This document shows, in pieces, positions 1-11,584 of a DNA stretch of 64,000 nucleotides (position 1 is the first letter of the stretch; each line of letters starts with the position of its first letter). The notes beneath the pieces were generated by a model. That model made no database searches. It was not told where the DNA came from and worked only from the letters and a program-made list of their open reading frames with translations. Both the position numbers and the translations under genes were made by a program. Source of the DNA: Streptomyces sp. NBC_01275 (GTDB taxonomy: Bacteria; Actinomycetota; Actinomycetes; Streptomycetales; Streptomycetaceae); assembly GCF_026340655.1 (NCBI RefSeq), contig NZ_JAPEOZ010000001.1:6262001-6326000 (forward strand), written 5' to 3'.

Positions 1-251
1 CCACCACGAACGACGACGCCACCACCCTGCTCTACCTCTTCAGCGACGGTACGACCACGCGGCTCCCCCTCGCGGGCCTCAGCCTGGACATGGCCAAGCC
101 GCTGCTCGAAAAGACGCAGACGAAACTCGGCACCGTCACCAAGAAGGCCGTCAAGGGCTGCAAGCCGACCTCGGTGCTCGAGGTGACTCCGCACGCCCCG
201 AAGACCATCAAGCCGGGCGACACGGTCAACTTCACCATCTGCGCCGGCTGA
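1..251 (+). CDS. C-terminal end of a protein of unknown function (5' end outside window)
   Basis: An open frame enters from the left edge (first full codon at 3) and ends at TGA 249-251, leaving about 82 residues. The visible part ends TIKPGDTVNFTICAG, a beta-rich tail with two cysteines (in KGCK and TICAG) that could form a disulphide. This resembles the closing strands of a secreted PASTA- or Ig-like domain, but there is too little sequence to assign a family. It is followed by a strong terminator and faces the fumarase gene tail to tail. Confidence 0.6.
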   Translation, partial: TTNDDATTLLYLFSDGTTTRLPLAGLSLDMAKPLLEKTQTKLGTVTKKAVKGCKPTSVLEVTPHAPKTIKPGDTVNFTICAG

Positions 252-271
252 CCGGGCCCTGACCTGACAAC

Positions 272-306
272 GACGCCCGCCCCTGCACCAATCAGGGGCG
301 GGCGTC
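272..306. terminator. Perfect 14-bp hairpin between convergent genes
   Basis: GACGCCCGCCCCTG (272-285) pairs perfectly with 293-306 around a 7-nt loop. There is no T-run, as is common in Streptomyces. It lies between the convergent upstream gene and fumarase and can serve both. Confidence 0.8.
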
Positions 307-325
307 CGTCACAGGATCACATCCG

Positions 326-1993
<1,668 letters not shown>

Positions 1994-2149
1994 GTCGCCC
2001 ATTCCTCTTTCGACAGACGGCGCGGCCAGCCGCCATTGGCGGGCGCCCTCCAGGGTAGAACCTGTCTCTGACGGCGAGCTGGTGAGGTAAGACTCAGTTC
2101 GCCCGCCGCTCGTTCCCGGACAGGGGTATCGCGATCTATCGTGTTTGGG

Positions 2150-2155
2150 TACGCT
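2150..2155 (+). promoter_or_regulatory. -10 box of a likely leaderless promoter (DUF1707 gene)
   Basis: TACGCT lies 6 nt before the GTG at 2162. Transcription from this box would begin at or next to the start codon. No good -35 or ribosome binding site is visible. Confidence 0.5.
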
Positions 2156-2161
2156 GCTGTC

Positions 2162-2851
2162 GTGGACCTTCAGAAGCAGACGACCGCGACGACCGCACCC
2201 ACACCGGCCGCCGAGCTGCGCGCCTCGGACGCCGACCGTGACCGCATCGCCGACATCCTCCGCGACGCCCTGGCGGAGGGCCGGCTGACCGCCGAAGAGC
2301 ACGCGGAGCGCGTCGAGGGCGTGCTGTCCGCCAAGACGGTCGGCGAACTGGACGTCTTCGTACGGGACCTGCCCGCCGCGCACGAGCCGCGCACGGGCCC
2401 GGGCGTCACCCCCAACCGCCCCGCCGCCGGCGCGATACCCGCCGACCCCGACGACAACGTGATCGCGGTCTTCAGCAGCGCCGTCCGCCGGGGCCGCTGG
2501 CGCGCGGGCCGCCGTATCCACGCGTACGCCGTCTTCGGCAGCGTCGAGATCGACCTCAGCGAGGCGCTCTTCGAGCACCAGCAGGTCGTGATCAAGGCGA
2601 TGGCGGTCTTCGGGAACGTCGAGGTCCGCGTCCCGGAGAACGTCTCGTTGCGGGGCACCGGCGCCGGAGTGCTCGGCAACTTCGAGGTGGACACGCTCGA
2701 CTCGGCCGACCCCGAGGCCCCGGTCGTCTACGTCGACGGGTGGGCCGTTCTGGGCAACATCGAAGGCAAGCCGAAGCGCGGCAAGCTCGTCGCGGACATC
2801 CTCGATCGCGTTCAGCGCAAGGTCGACAAGGGTTTGCGCAAGCACCTGTGA
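2162..2851 (+). CDS. DUF1707 / LiaF-like C-terminal domain protein
   Basis: The 229-residue protein starts with a DUF1707 segment (residues ~15-70, [15 protein letters not shown]...[12 protein letters not shown]), an SHOCT-like module of actinobacteria. After a Pro/Ala linker comes a right-handed beta region with repeated AVFGxVE/VLGNxE turns (~100-205), typical of the C-terminal domain of LiaF/DUF2154 cell-envelope stress proteins. No membrane segment is seen. The function is unknown; an envelope-response role is inferred from LiaF. GTG 2162 is preferred over ATG 2141 because of the -10 box 6 nt upstream. Confidence 0.8.
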   Translation: MDLQKQTTATTAPTPAAELRASDADRDRIADILRDALAEGRLTAEEHAERVEGVLSAKTVGELDVFVRDLPAAHEPRTGPGVTPNRPAAGAIPADPDDNVIAVFSSAVRRGRWRAGRRIHAYAVFGSVEIDLSEALFEHQQVVIKAMAVFGNVEVRVPENVSLRGTGAGVLGNFEVDTLDSADPEAPVVYVDGWAVLGNIEGKPKRGKLVADILDRVQRKVDKGLRKHL

Positions 2852-3033
2852 CCGTTGACGGTCGTGAATCCGGTCGGGCCCGGTCGGGTCCCGAATCCGG
2901 CCCGTCCCGTCCCGGGAGCGCTCAGAAAACCCCGTAATCCAGCGGTTCGGAACTCAGTGCATAGGCACGCGCACAGCGGGTAGGCCTTGCTGCATCGTCT
3001 CTCGCTCGCGAAGCCGTCGTCAGGAGTAGACCC

Positions 3034-3414
3034 GTGCTGCAACCGCCGCATTCGTCCCTGCAGGTCGCCGCTGTTCCGGCCCCGCGGGTGCCAGCGCGCG
3101 ACAGGGACCAAGACGCTCCCTGGCACACCGAGGCGGTGTGCCGGCGCGACGAGGCAGGCCTGTTCTTCGCACCGTCGAAGGAGCCCACCGCCGCCCGCCT
3201 CTCCCGCGAGGAGGCCGCCAAGCGGGTCTGTGCCCGCTGTCCCGTCATGGTCGAGTGCCGCGAACACGCGCTGCTGCAACCCGAGCCGTACGGCGTCTGG
3301 GGCGGCCTCACGGCCGCCGAGCGCCGTGTGGTCCTGGCCCGGCGCCGCCGCCGCGACATGGAGCTGAAGAAGGCCGCGAGGTCGACGACGGACCGCATAG
3401 CGGCAGCCGGCTAG
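3034..3414 (+). CDS. wblI: WhiB-like iron-sulfur transcription factor
   Basis: This is a small (126 aa) 4Fe-4S regulator of the actinobacterial Wbl family. Four cysteines are in the family pattern: Cys36, then Cys66-x2-Cys69-x5-Cys75. They are followed by the GVWGG turn (87-91) and a basic tail (RRRRRDMELKKAA) of the kind that contacts DNA or sigma factor. GTG 3034 has AGGAG 7 nt upstream. Wbl proteins bind sigma factor region 4 and control development, antibiotic production or redox responses. The wblI label rests on position between fumarase and glpX, as I recall for SCO5046. Confidence 0.88.
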   Translation: MLQPPHSSLQVAAVPAPRVPARDRDQDAPWHTEAVCRRDEAGLFFAPSKEPTAARLSREEAAKRVCARCPVMVECREHALLQPEPYGVWGGLTAAERRVVLARRRRRDMELKKAARSTTDRIAAAG

Positions 3415-3428
3415 CCGGCGGGCGGCCG

Positions 3429-3482
3429 CGGCACGCGGCTCACGGCACGCGGCTCAGGCTCACGGCACGCGGCTCAGGCTCA
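3429..3482. repeat. 20-bp tandem repeat downstream of wblI
   Basis: The unit CGGCACGCGGCTCAGGCTCA occurs twice exactly (3443-3462, 3463-3482), preceded by a 14-nt partial copy. It is non-coding and sits between the wblI stop and its terminator. Confidence 0.9.
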
Positions 3483-3495
3483 CGGCCAAGCGAAC

Positions 3496-3525
3496 GGGGC
3501 GCCCCCTCCGCACCGGGGGCGCCCC
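3496..3525. terminator. Terminator between wblI and glpX
   Basis: GGGGCGCCCCC (3496-3506) pairs perfectly with 3515-3525 around an 8-nt loop, followed by ACCTTTT. It lies between convergent wblI and glpX. Confidence 0.75.
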
Positions 3526-3581
3526 ACCTTTTCGGGTCGCTTCTCTGTGAGCTGCTTCTCTGCGATCTGCTTCTCTGTGCG

Positions 3582-4616
3582 CTACTTCGCCCGGTCGAAG
3601 TCCACCGCGCTGTACGCGCGCAGCTTGCTCAGCCGGTGCTCGGAGTCGATCCGACGGACCGTCCCCGACTTCGACCGCATCACGATCGAGTCGGTCGTGG
3701 CCGTCTCCGACCGGTACCGCACCCCGCGCAGCAGCTCGCCGTCGGTGATCCCGGTCGCGACGAAGAACACGTTCTCCCCGGTCACCAGGTCCTCGGTGGT
3801 CAGCACCCGGTCGAGGTCGTGCCCGGCGTCGATCGCCCGCTGTCGCTCCTCGTCGTCCTTGGGCCACAGCTTGCCCTGGATGGTGCCGCCCAGGCACTTC
3901 ACCGCACAGGCCGAGATGATGCCCTCGGGGGTGCCGCCGATGCCGAGCAGCAGGTCGATGCCGGTGCCCTCGCGCAGCGCCAGGATCGAGCCGGCCACGT
4001 CGCCGTCGGAGATCAGCTTGATGCGCGCCCCGGTCGCCCGGATCTCCTCGATGATGCCCTCGTGCCGGGGCCGGTCCAGGATGACGACGGTGACGTCCTC
4101 CGGCGTGGCCCGCTTCGCCTTGGCGACCCGGCGGATGTTCACCGCCACGGGTGCGTCGATGTCGACGAAGTCGGCGGCCTCGGGGCCGGTGACCAGTTTG
4201 TCCATGTAGAACACGGCGGACGGGTCGAACATCGCGCCCCGCTCGGTGGCCGCGAGGACGGCGATCGCGTTCGGCATGCCCTTGGCCGTCAGCGTGGTGC
4301 CGTCGATCGGGTCGACGGCGATGTCGACCTCGGGCCCGGTGCCGTCGCCGACGCGCTCGCCGTTGAAGAGCATCGGCGCCTCGTCCTTCTCGCCCTCGCC
4401 GATGACGACCACGCCGTTCATCGACACGGTGGAGACGAGGGTCCGCATCGCGCGGACAGCGGCGCCGTCGGCGCCGTTCTTGTCGCCGCGGCCCACCCAG
4501 CGGCCCGCGGCCATCGCGGCGGCTTCGGTCACCCGGACGAGTTCCAGGGCGAGGTTGCGGTCGGGGGCCTCGGAGGGGACATCGAGTTCGGACGGCAAGT
4601 GATGATGCTCGGTCAT
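3582..4616 (-). CDS. glpX: Class II fructose-1,6-bisphosphatase
   Basis: GlpX hydrolyses fructose-1,6-bisphosphate to fructose-6-phosphate in gluconeogenesis in the cytosol. The 344-residue protein has the metal and substrate motifs of the lithium-sensitive phosphatase fold: [10 protein letters not shown] (73-82), DPIDGTT (102-108) and [15 protein letters not shown]. Class I FBPase is absent from most actinobacteria, so this is probably the main enzyme. ATG 4616 has AAAGG about 9 nt upstream; the frame stays open further upstream without family-like sequence. A tandem TTCTCTG-type repeat (3538-3580) abuts its stop codon. Confidence 0.95.
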   Translation of the reverse strand: MTEHHHLPSELDVPSEAPDRNLALELVRVTEAAAMAAGRWVGRGDKNGADGAAVRAMRTLVSTVSMNGVVVIGEGEKDEAPMLFNGERVGDGTGPEVDIAVDPIDGTTLTAKGMPNAIAVLAATERGAMFDPSAVFYMDKLVTGPEAADFVDIDAPVAVNIRRVAKAKRATPEDVTVVILDRPRHEGIIEEIRATGARIKLISDGDVAGSILALREGTGIDLLLGIGGTPEGIISACAVKCLGGTIQGKLWPKDDEERQRAIDAGHDLDRVLTTEDLVTGENVFFVATGITDGELLRGVRYRSETATTDSIVMRSKSGTVRRIDSEHRLSKLRAYSAVDFDRAK

Positions 4617-4747
4617 CGGAGCGCACCTTTCTGACTGATACGACGACGGCCGGATGAGGGTTCGACTCTCGACTCTATCGTCAGTCCGACAAAATGAGCA
4701 GGGGACCCCACGGATGAGCGCATCGGGCACCTGCGACGATAGGGGGC

Positions 4748-5272
4748 GTGGCAGGTTCGAACGGCAAGCAGAAGACGGCCCGGGACATGATCCTCTCCCT
4801 GGGCCTGATCATGATCGCGGCGTGGGTCATATACCTCTTCATCCCGCACGACGATCGCGCTCCCGACGTCAAACGGGTCGACTACCGCGTCGAGCTCCTC
4901 ACGGCTCGCCGCGCGGCCTCGTACCCGGTGGCCGCACCCGAGGGTCTGCCCGAGAGCTGGAAGGCGACCTCCGTGCGCTTCCGCGGCGACGACTTCGACG
5001 CCTGGCATCTCGGCTTCCAGGCCCCCGACGGGGAGTACGTGACCATCGAGCAGTCCACTCAGAAGCGCTCGACGTTCATCGACGAGGCCAGTCAGGGCGG
5101 GCGGGCCACCAAGGTCGCCGAGGAGATCGGCGGCCGCACCTGGATCCGCTACACCGGCGGCCGCTACGACGCGCTCGTCCTGCAGGACACCGACGGCTCG
5201 ACGACGGTCGTCGCAGGCACGGCGTCCTTCGACCGGCTGAAGACGATGGTCGGAGCGCTGAAGCTGGCGTGA
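4748..5272 (+). CDS. DUF4245 membrane-anchored protein
   Basis: The 174-residue protein begins with a charged N terminus and one membrane helix ([19 protein letters not shown], ~14-32), followed by an extracytoplasmic domain. [19 protein letters not shown] and [18 protein letters not shown] match the DUF4245 family found beside glpX in actinobacteria. Function is unknown. GTG 4748 is 7 nt after GACGAT (4735-4740), so the message is probably leaderless. It diverges from glpX across 131 bp. Confidence 0.82.
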   Translation: MAGSNGKQKTARDMILSLGLIMIAAWVIYLFIPHDDRAPDVKRVDYRVELLTARRAASYPVAAPEGLPESWKATSVRFRGDDFDAWHLGFQAPDGEYVTIEQSTQKRSTFIDEASQGGRATKVAEEIGGRTWIRYTGGRYDALVLQDTDGSTTVVAGTASFDRLKTMVGALKLA

Positions 5273-5304
5273 GCGCGGTGTGACCTACGAAAGAGGTACG
5301 TGAG

Positions 5305-5349
5305 ACGTACGAAAGAGGCCCCCGGTGTCCGGGGGCCTCTTTCGTACGT
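5305..5349. terminator. Perfect 21-bp bidirectional hairpin
   Basis: Positions 5305-5325 pair without mismatch to 5329-5349 around a TGT loop, making one of the longest stems in the window. It separates the convergent DUF4245 and nitroreductase genes. Confidence 0.92.
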
Positions 5350-5396
5350 GCGTGTCCTACGTCCGTACACGTCCGTCAGGCGTCAGCGCACGTCCG

Positions 5397-5987
5397 TCAG
5401 ACGGTGGTGATGACCTCGTCGTAGGCCAGGCGCGGGGAGCGCGGGTACCAGGCGTCCTGGCCCGGCTTGCCGATGTTGACCACCATCAGCGGGGTGTGGT
5501 CGTCGTCGAGGAACTCCTTGCGGACGCCCTCGAAGTCCACGCCGGTCATCGGGCCGGCGGCGAGGCCGGCGGCGCGCACGCCGACGATGAAGTACGCGGC
5601 CTGCAGGGCGGCGTTCACCGTGGCCGAGCCCTCACGGGCCGGGCGCTCGCTGAAGAAGAGGTCCTTGGCCTGCGGGAACGCCGGGAACAGGGTCGGCAGC
5701 TCCTCGTGGAACTCGTTGTCCGCGGAGAGGATCGCGACCAGCGGGGCGGTGGAGGTCTTGGCCTGGTTGCCCTCGGCCATGTGCTTCACCAGGCGCTCGC
5801 GGGCCTCGGCGGAGCGGACCAGGGTGATGCGCAGGGGGGTCTGGTTGAAGGCGGTCGGGCCGTACTTGACCAGGTCGTAGATCGCCTGGATCTGCTCGTC
5901 GGTCACCGGCTCGTCGGTGAAGGTGTTCGCGGTGCGGGCCTCGCGGAACAGCAGGTCCTGGGCGGCGGGGTCAAGAACGAGAGACAT
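5397..5987 (-). CDS. Nitroreductase-family protein, RutE-like (malonic semialdehyde reductase)
   Basis: The 196-residue protein belongs to the FMN-dependent nitroreductase family. It has the RutE/HadB-type signatures FREARTANTF near the N terminus, YGPTAFNQTPLRI (~45-57), and a C-terminal ARLAYDEVITTV-like end. In E. coli RutE reduces malonic semialdehyde with NADPH during uracil breakdown; here no rut genes are adjacent, so the substrate is unknown. ATG 5987 follows AGGAAG by 7 nt. It reads toward the 21-bp terminator. Confidence 0.82.
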   Translation of the reverse strand: MSLVLDPAAQDLLFREARTANTFTDEPVTDEQIQAIYDLVKYGPTAFNQTPLRITLVRSAEARERLVKHMAEGNQAKTSTAPLVAILSADNEFHEELPTLFPAFPQAKDLFFSERPAREGSATVNAALQAAYFIVGVRAAGLAAGPMTGVDFEGVRKEFLDDDHTPLMVVNIGKPGQDAWYPRSPRLAYDEVITTV

Positions 5988-6170
5988 GCGTGAACTTCCT
6001 CGGGGTGGGGTCCGGGCGGAGGTACCGGACCGTGGTCCGGATCGGCTGACGAGACCGACGGTACGCGAGAGAAGGTTCAAGGTTCAACAAAAGCCGGGGA
6101 GTGGTGACCCGCATCACAGTCGCCGCGCCGACTTGTGTCGGCTCACCCCGCCCTGACCGCGCCGCCGGGG

Positions 6171-6398
6171 CTACTCGCCGCTCTCCTTCTCTCCCGTCTC
6201 CTCGGCCAGCGCCGCGTCCAGCCGGGCCCGTGCGCCCTCCAGCCAGCGCCGGCACACCTTGGCCAGCTCCTCGCCGCGCTCCCACAGGGCGAGGGACTCC
6301 TCCAGCGTCGTACCCCCCGCCTCCAACCGGCGGACGACCTCGATCAGCTCGTCGCGTGCCTGCTCGTATCCGAGCGCTTCGTCCGTCTTGCTCGTCAT
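6171..6398 (-). CDS. xseB: Exodeoxyribonuclease VII small subunit
   Basis: XseB (75 aa) binds several-fold to XseA to form exonuclease VII, which degrades single-stranded DNA from both ends. [35 protein letters not shown] is the classic helical hairpin of the family. ATG 6398 has AGGGAT 7 nt upstream and lies 4 nt beyond the xseA stop, so the genes are co-transcribed. An ATG at 6437 would overlap xseA by 35 nt and adds non-family residues. Confidence 0.93.
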   Translation of the reverse strand: MTSKTDEALGYEQARDELIEVVRRLEAGGTTLEESLALWERGEELAKVCRRWLEGARARLDAALAEETGEKESGE

Positions 6399-6402
6399 GC
6401 AC

Positions 6403-7617
6403 TCATCCCTGGTCGTCGACACGAACACTGAACTCACCCTCGGCGACCCGCGCGCGCAGCGGCTCGTCCGCCGTCACCTCGCCCGGATCCCGGACCACAT
6501 GCCCGTCAACCTTCTGCAGCACCGCGTACCCCCGCTTCAGCGTCGCGGCCGGCGAAAGGGCCACCACGCGCGCGTGCGTGTGCGTCAGCTCGGAGTCCGC
6601 GCGGTCCAGGAGGTGCCCGAGCGTGCGCCGGGAACGGTCGACGAGCGCCGAGACATGAGCGGCCCGCTCGTCGATCATCCGGTGCGGATCCTGTATGGCG
6701 GGCCGCGCCAGCGCATGGGCGAGCCCGCGCTCCTCCCGCTCCAGGAACCCCGCCACGCACCGGCGCGCCCGCCCGCGCAGCATCCGCACCCGCTCCAGCT
6801 CCTCGCCGACGTCCGGCACGACCTTCTTCGCCGCGTCGGTCGGCGTCGAGGCGCGCAGGTCGGCCACATGGTCCAGCAGCGGGTTGTCCGGCTCGTGCCC
6901 GATCGCCGAGACCACCGGCGTACGGCAGGCCGCCACCGCGCGGATCAGCTGCTCGTCGGAGAACGGCAGCAGGTCCTCCACGCTGCCGCCGCCGCGCGCG
7001 ACGACGATCACGTCCACCTCCGCCAGCGCGTCCAGCTCCTTCACGGCCTGGACCACCTGCGGCACCGCGTGCACCCCCTGCACCGCGACGTTGCGCACCT
7101 CGAAGCGGACGGCGGGCCAGCGGTGCCGGGCGTTCTCCAGGACGTCCCGCTCGGCGGCGGACGCCCGGCCGCACACCAGCCCGATGAGCTGCGGCAGGAA
7201 CGGCAGCGGCTTCTTGCGCTCCGGCGCGAACAGCCCCTCGGCCGCCAGGGACTTCTTCAGCTGCTCCAGCCGGGCCAGCAGCTCCCCGACGCCCACCGGC
7301 CTTATCTCGACCGCCCGCAGCGACAGCTGCCCCCGCGGCGCATACCACTCCGGCTTCGCGTGGACGACGACCCGCGCGCCCTCGCCGACGACGTCCGCCA
7401 CGTCGTCGAACACCTGCCGAAAGCAGGTCACGCTCACGGAGACGTCGTACGACGGATCGCGCAGCGTCAGGAACACGACGCCCGCGCCCGGGCGCCGCGA
7501 CAGCTGGGTGATCTGCCCCTCCACCCACACCGCGCCGAGCCGGTCGATCCAGCTCCCGATGAGCCGCGAGATCTCGCCGACGGGCAGCGGAGTCTCAGCG
7601 GACGTGTTCACAGCCAT
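6403..7617 (-). CDS. xseA: Exodeoxyribonuclease VII large subunit
   Basis: This is the catalytic subunit of exonuclease VII. The 404 residues show an N-terminal OB fold ([22 protein letters not shown]...GVVFLTLRD), then the catalytic domain with [42 protein letters not shown] and [27 protein letters not shown]. The coiled-coil then leads to a C-terminal LKRGYAVL segment. ATG 7617 is 6 nt after a TACGCT box (minus strand) with no Shine-Dalgarno sequence, so the operon is probably leaderless. xseB follows. Confidence 0.95.
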   Translation of the reverse strand: MAVNTSAETPLPVGEISRLIGSWIDRLGAVWVEGQITQLSRRPGAGVVFLTLRDPSYDVSVSVTCFRQVFDDVADVVGEGARVVVHAKPEWYAPRGQLSLRAVEIRPVGVGELLARLEQLKKSLAAEGLFAPERKKPLPFLPQLIGLVCGRASAAERDVLENARHRWPAVRFEVRNVAVQGVHAVPQVVQAVKELDALAEVDVIVVARGGGSVEDLLPFSDEQLIRAVAACRTPVVSAIGHEPDNPLLDHVADLRASTPTDAAKKVVPDVGEELERVRMLRGRARRCVAGFLEREERGLAHALARPAIQDPHRMIDERAAHVSALVDRSRRTLGHLLDRADSELTHTHARVVALSPAATLKRGYAVLQKVDGHVVRDPGEVTADEPLRARVAEGEFSVRVDDQG

Positions 7618-7623
7618 GTCGCG

Positions 7624-7629
7624 AGCGTA
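7624..7629 (-). promoter_or_regulatory. -10 box of leaderless xseAB promoter
   Basis: Read on the minus strand this is TACGCT, ending 6 nt before the ATG at 7617. Confidence 0.5.
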
Positions 7630-7766
7630 ACGGCCACCACCGACAACGCCGCGTCCCGCGCTCCAGCCCACCTCGAGGGTCCCCCCGGGCTTCCCCCTCG
7701 GCTCCCGGCCGCCCTCCCCGGCCTCCCTGCCCTCCCCGGCCTCCCGCCCTCCGCGACGAGGCGATC

Positions 7767-7794
7767 TTCGACCCCTCGGGCGCGGCCTTACGAT
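7767..7794 (+). promoter_or_regulatory. ispH promoter, leaderless
   Basis: TTCGAC (7767-7772) and TACGAT (7789-7794) are 16 bp apart, and the -10 ends 7 nt before the ATG at 7802. The upstream segment 7680-7752 is a CTCCCCGGC-type polypyrimidine run. Confidence 0.6.
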
Positions 7795-7801
7795 GGGACG
7801 C

Positions 7802-8842
7802 ATGACTGCTTCGTCTGGCCGCCGTGTCCTGCTCGCCGCCCCCCGGGGCTACTGCGCGGGCGTCGACCGTGCCGTGATCGCCGTCGAGAAAGCCCTCGAG
7901 CAGTACGGGGCGCCGGTCTACGTCCGGCACGAGATCGTCCACAACAAGTACGTCGTGCAGACCCTGGAGCGGAAGGGCGCCGTCTTCGTCGAGCGGACGG
8001 AGGAGGTCCCGCCGGGCAACATCGTGATGTTCTCCGCGCACGGCGTCGCCCCCGTCGTCCACGAGGAGGCCGCCCGCGGCAGCCTCGCCACCATCGACGC
8101 GACCTGCCCCCTGGTCACCAAGGTCCACAAGGAAGCCGTCCGCTTCGCCCAGGAGGACTACGACATCCTCCTGATCGGGCACGAGGGCCACGAGGAGGTC
8201 ATCGGCACCTCCGGCGAGGCCCCCGACCACATCACGATCGTCGACGGCCCCGAGGACGTGGCGAAGGTCGAGGTCCGCGACCCGTCCAGGGTCGTCTGGC
8301 TCTCCCAGACCACGCTGTCGGTCGACGAGACCATGGAGACCGTCGACGCGCTCAAGGGCAAGTTCCCGCAGCTCATCTCCCCGCCCAGCGACGACATCTG
8401 CTACGCCACGCAGAACCGTCAGCTCGCGGTGAAGCAGATGGGCGCCGAGGCCGAGCTGGTGATCGTGGTCGGCTCCCGCAACTCCTCCAACTCCGTGCGG
8501 CTGGTCGAGGTCGCCAAGCTCGCCGGCTCGCGCTCGGCCCACCTCGTGGACTTCGCGAGCGAGATCGACGAGGCCTGGCTGGAGGGCGTGACCACGGTCG
8601 GCGTCACCTCCGGTGCGTCCGTTCCCGAGGTCCTCGTCGAAGAGGTCCTGGCCTGGCTCTCCGAGCGCGGCTACGCGGACGTCGAGCTGGTCAAGGCCGC
8701 CGACGAGCACATCACCTTCTCGCTGCCCAAGGAACTCCGCCGTGACCTGCGCGACGAGGCGGCCGCGCTGCTGGCCGAGCGCGGCGTGAGCGGTGCGGTG
8801 TCGGGTGCGGCCTCTGGTCCGGCGGGCACCTCGACTGAGTGA
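7802..8842 (+). CDS. ispH: 4-hydroxy-3-methylbut-2-enyl diphosphate reductase
   Basis: IspH carries out the last step of the MEP isoprenoid pathway, reducing HMBPP to IPP and DMAPP with a 4Fe-4S cluster. Counting from ATG 7802 (346 aa), the three ligands are Cys18 (GYCAGVDRA), Cys102 (ATCPLV) and Cys200 ([10 protein letters not shown]). Also present are conserved His43, the [11 protein letters not shown] loop and TSGASVPE. The alternative ATG at 7793 overlaps the -10 box. The C-terminal ~20 residues are a Gly/Ala/Ser tail ([13 protein letters not shown]) beyond the conserved fold. Confidence 0.96.
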   Translation: MTASSGRRVLLAAPRGYCAGVDRAVIAVEKALEQYGAPVYVRHEIVHNKYVVQTLERKGAVFVERTEEVPPGNIVMFSAHGVAPVVHEEAARGSLATIDATCPLVTKVHKEAVRFAQEDYDILLIGHEGHEEVIGTSGEAPDHITIVDGPEDVAKVEVRDPSRVVWLSQTTLSVDETMETVDALKGKFPQLISPPSDDICYATQNRQLAVKQMGAEAELVIVVGSRNSSNSVRLVEVAKLAGSRSAHLVDFASEIDEAWLEGVTTVGVTSGASVPEVLVEEVLAWLSERGYADVELVKAADEHITFSLPKELRRDLRDEAAALLAERGVSGAVSGAASGPAGTSTE

Positions 8843-8859
8843 CTGTCAGTCGATCGTCG

Positions 8860-8865
8860 TAACGT
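8860..8865 (+). promoter_or_regulatory. -10 box of leaderless ppgK promoter
   Basis: TAACGT lies 6 nt before the ATG at 8872, within the 29-bp gap after ispH. Confidence 0.5.
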
Positions 8866-8871
8866 AGAGCC

Positions 8872-9618
8872 ATGCAGATCTTCGGCGTGGACATCGGTGG
8901 ATCCGGGATCAAGGGCGCTCCCGTGGACCTGGACAAGGGCGACCTGGCCCAGGAGCGCCTCAAGGTGCTCACCCCGCAACCGGCGACGCCCGACGGCGTG
9001 GCCGACGGGGTGAAGGAGGTCGTCGACCACTTCGGCTGGACCGGCCCGGTCGGCCTCACCTTCCCCGGCGTGGTCACCGGCGGGTCCACGATCCGTACGG
9101 CGGCCAATGTCGACAAGAGCTGGATCGACCTGGACGCGCGCGCGTTGTTCAGCGAGCGGCTGGGCGGGCTGCCCGTGACGGTGGTCAACGACGCGGACGC
9201 GGCAGGCGTCGCCGAGATGTCCTTCGGCGCGGGACGCGACCGCAGCGGCACGGTCGTGCTGCTGACGTTCGGCACCGGCATCGGCAGCGCCCTCTTCGTC
9301 GACGGCACGCTCGTGCCCAACACCGAGCTCGGCCACCTGGAGCTGCACGGCCACGACGCGGAGAAGCGCGCCAGCAGCAAGGCCAAGGAGGACGGCGAGC
9401 TGACCTGGGAGCACTGGGCGCAGCGCGTCCAGAAGTACCTCGCCCACGTCGAGATGCTCTTCTCGCCCGAGCTGTTCATCATCGGCGGCGGAGTCAGCCG
9501 CAAGTCCGAGAAGTTCCTGCACTTCATCGAGGACGTCAAGGCCGAGATCGTCCCGGCGCAGCTGCAGAACAACGCGGGGATCGTGGGCGCGGCGATGCAC
9601 GCGGTGAAGGGGCACTAG
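8872..9618 (+). CDS. ppgK: Polyphosphate glucokinase
   Basis: PpgK phosphorylates glucose in the cytosol using polyphosphate (or ATP). The 248-residue ROK-fold kinase shows the N-terminal phosphate loop [22 protein letters not shown], the catalytic NDADAAG (Asn106-Asp107) and [12 protein letters not shown]. The [10 protein letters not shown] segment with KRAS... and a C-terminal IIGGGVSRK are specific to polyphosphate glucokinases rather than ordinary ROK sugar kinases. It sits 29 bp after ispH but has its own TANNNT box. Confidence 0.92.
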   Translation: MQIFGVDIGGSGIKGAPVDLDKGDLAQERLKVLTPQPATPDGVADGVKEVVDHFGWTGPVGLTFPGVVTGGSTIRTAANVDKSWIDLDARALFSERLGGLPVTVVNDADAAGVAEMSFGAGRDRSGTVVLLTFGTGIGSALFVDGTLVPNTELGHLELHGHDAEKRASSKAKEDGELTWEHWAQRVQKYLAHVEMLFSPELFIIGGGVSRKSEKFLHFIEDVKAEIVPAQLQNNAGIVGAAMHAVKGH

Positions 9619-9655
9619 GCGCCTTTCGGAGGCTCCGGGCGCTGTGCGCGGGGCG

Positions 9656-10252
9656 TTACGCGCGGGCGGCGGGGCGTCGGTTCGCGGCGGCTCGTCGACG
9701 GGCGGCCGCGAACCGGAACCCGCGGACGAGGACCGTCACACCGGCCGTCGCCGTCCCGCCGTACAGCCAGCCGGCCTGGGTGGCCAGGGCCGTGACCAGG
9801 CCCATCAGGCGGGCGGCGAAGCCGTTCCCGCTCTCGGCCAGGGGCAGCAGGCCGACGGTGAAGGCGATCGGCATGACCACGGGCGCCGACAGCTGGTCGC
9901 CCCGGCGGATCCACAGGGCGGTCAGCACGCTCAGCGGCAGGAACAGCACGCCGTACACGGTCAGCGAGCCCTCGAACAGCAGCTGGTCCAGACAGCCCAG
10001 CGCGAACATCACCGCCCCGCTGAACAGCCCGCCGCCGAGCCCGGTGAGCCGGGGGTTCGGCATCCGCCGGACGGCCCGGACAGCTCGGACGGCCCGGACA
10101 GCTCGGACGGTGGCACGGGACGCGTCACGGCTCGGGGCACGATCGCGGATCCGCTCCCGGTCCCGGCTCGCCTGGGGCGGAAGGGGCGGAAGGGGCGGTG
10201 TGTCCCGGCGTCGCGTTCCTTGGTGCGGGGGGCGCGTCCTGTGTTGCTCCAC
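9656..10252 (-). CDS. DUF6542-like integral membrane protein
   Basis: The 198-residue protein has an Arg/Pro-rich cytosolic N terminus, then about four membrane helices (GLGGGLFSGAVMFALGCL, YGVLFLPLSVLTALWI, VVMPIAFTVGLLPLA, ALATQAGWLYGGTATAGVTVLV), and a basic tail. The layout fits the Streptomyces DUF6542 family next to ychF. Function unknown. GTG 10252 is preceded by TAAGTT at 6 nt, so it is likely leaderless. An 18-bp tandem duplication gives the run (AVR)n at residues ~49-60. Convergent with ppgK. Confidence 0.72.
   Translation of the reverse strand: MEQHRTRPPHQGTRRRDTPPLPPLPPQASRDRERIRDRAPSRDASRATVRAVRAVRAVRAVRRMPNPRLTGLGGGLFSGAVMFALGCLDQLLFEGSLTVYGVLFLPLSVLTALWIRRGDQLSAPVVMPIAFTVGLLPLAESGNGFAARLMGLVTALATQAGWLYGGTATAGVTVLVRGFRFAAARRRAAANRRPAARA
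10070..10105. repeat. 18-bp tandem repeat inside the DUF6542 gene
   Basis: GACGGCCCGGACAGCTCG occurs at 10070-10087 and 10088-10105. Eighteen bases keep the frame and encode repeated Ala-Val-Arg. Confidence 0.9.
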
Positions 10253-10258
10253 TGCACC

Positions 10259-10264
10259 AACTTA
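10259..10264 (-). promoter_or_regulatory. -10 box of leaderless DUF6542 gene
   Basis: Minus-strand TAAGTT ends 6 nt before the GTG at 10252. Confidence 0.45.
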
Positions 10265-10333
10265 GGTCGGTTTATGTGCCGAATCGGGTGTCGGACACGC
10301 CGTAAACTGGGGGATCGGCCAGCCCCCTGGCCT

Positions 10334-10381
10334 CTGGCCCTCTCACTACGGGACCGGCCCCCTGGCCCTCTCACAACGGGA
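10334..10381. repeat. 28-bp-period duplication upstream of ychF
   Basis: CTGGCCCTCTCACTACGGGA (10334-10353) recurs at 10362-10381 with one mismatch. The second copy supplies the GGGA part of the ychF ribosome binding site. Confidence 0.85.
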
Positions 10382-10390
10382 AGTCGCAAC

Positions 10391-11479
<1,089 letters not shown>

Positions 11480-11495
11480 CCGGGTACCTAGAGGC

Positions 11496-11525
11496 GGCCT
11501 GACCTGCGGCGATGCAGGTCAGGCC
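11496..11525. terminator. Hairpin after ychF, inside the island
   Basis: GGCCTGACCTGC (11496-11507) pairs perfectly with 11514-11525 around a 6-nt loop. It lies inside the left repeat, so it arrived with the element and now ends both ychF and the convergent STAND gene. Confidence 0.75.
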
Positions 11526-11530
11526 GTCGT

Positions 11531-11560
11531 GCTGTCCGCAGCTGTCCGCAGCAGTCCGCA
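11531..11560. repeat. Three 10-bp tandem units at the left end of the island
   Basis: GCTGTCCGCA occurs twice, then GCAGTCCGCA. A related GCCAGTCCGC pair lies near the right end. Possible recombinase arm sites. Confidence 0.75.
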
Positions 11561-11584
11561 GGACTTCAGCCCGGGGAGTCGTAC

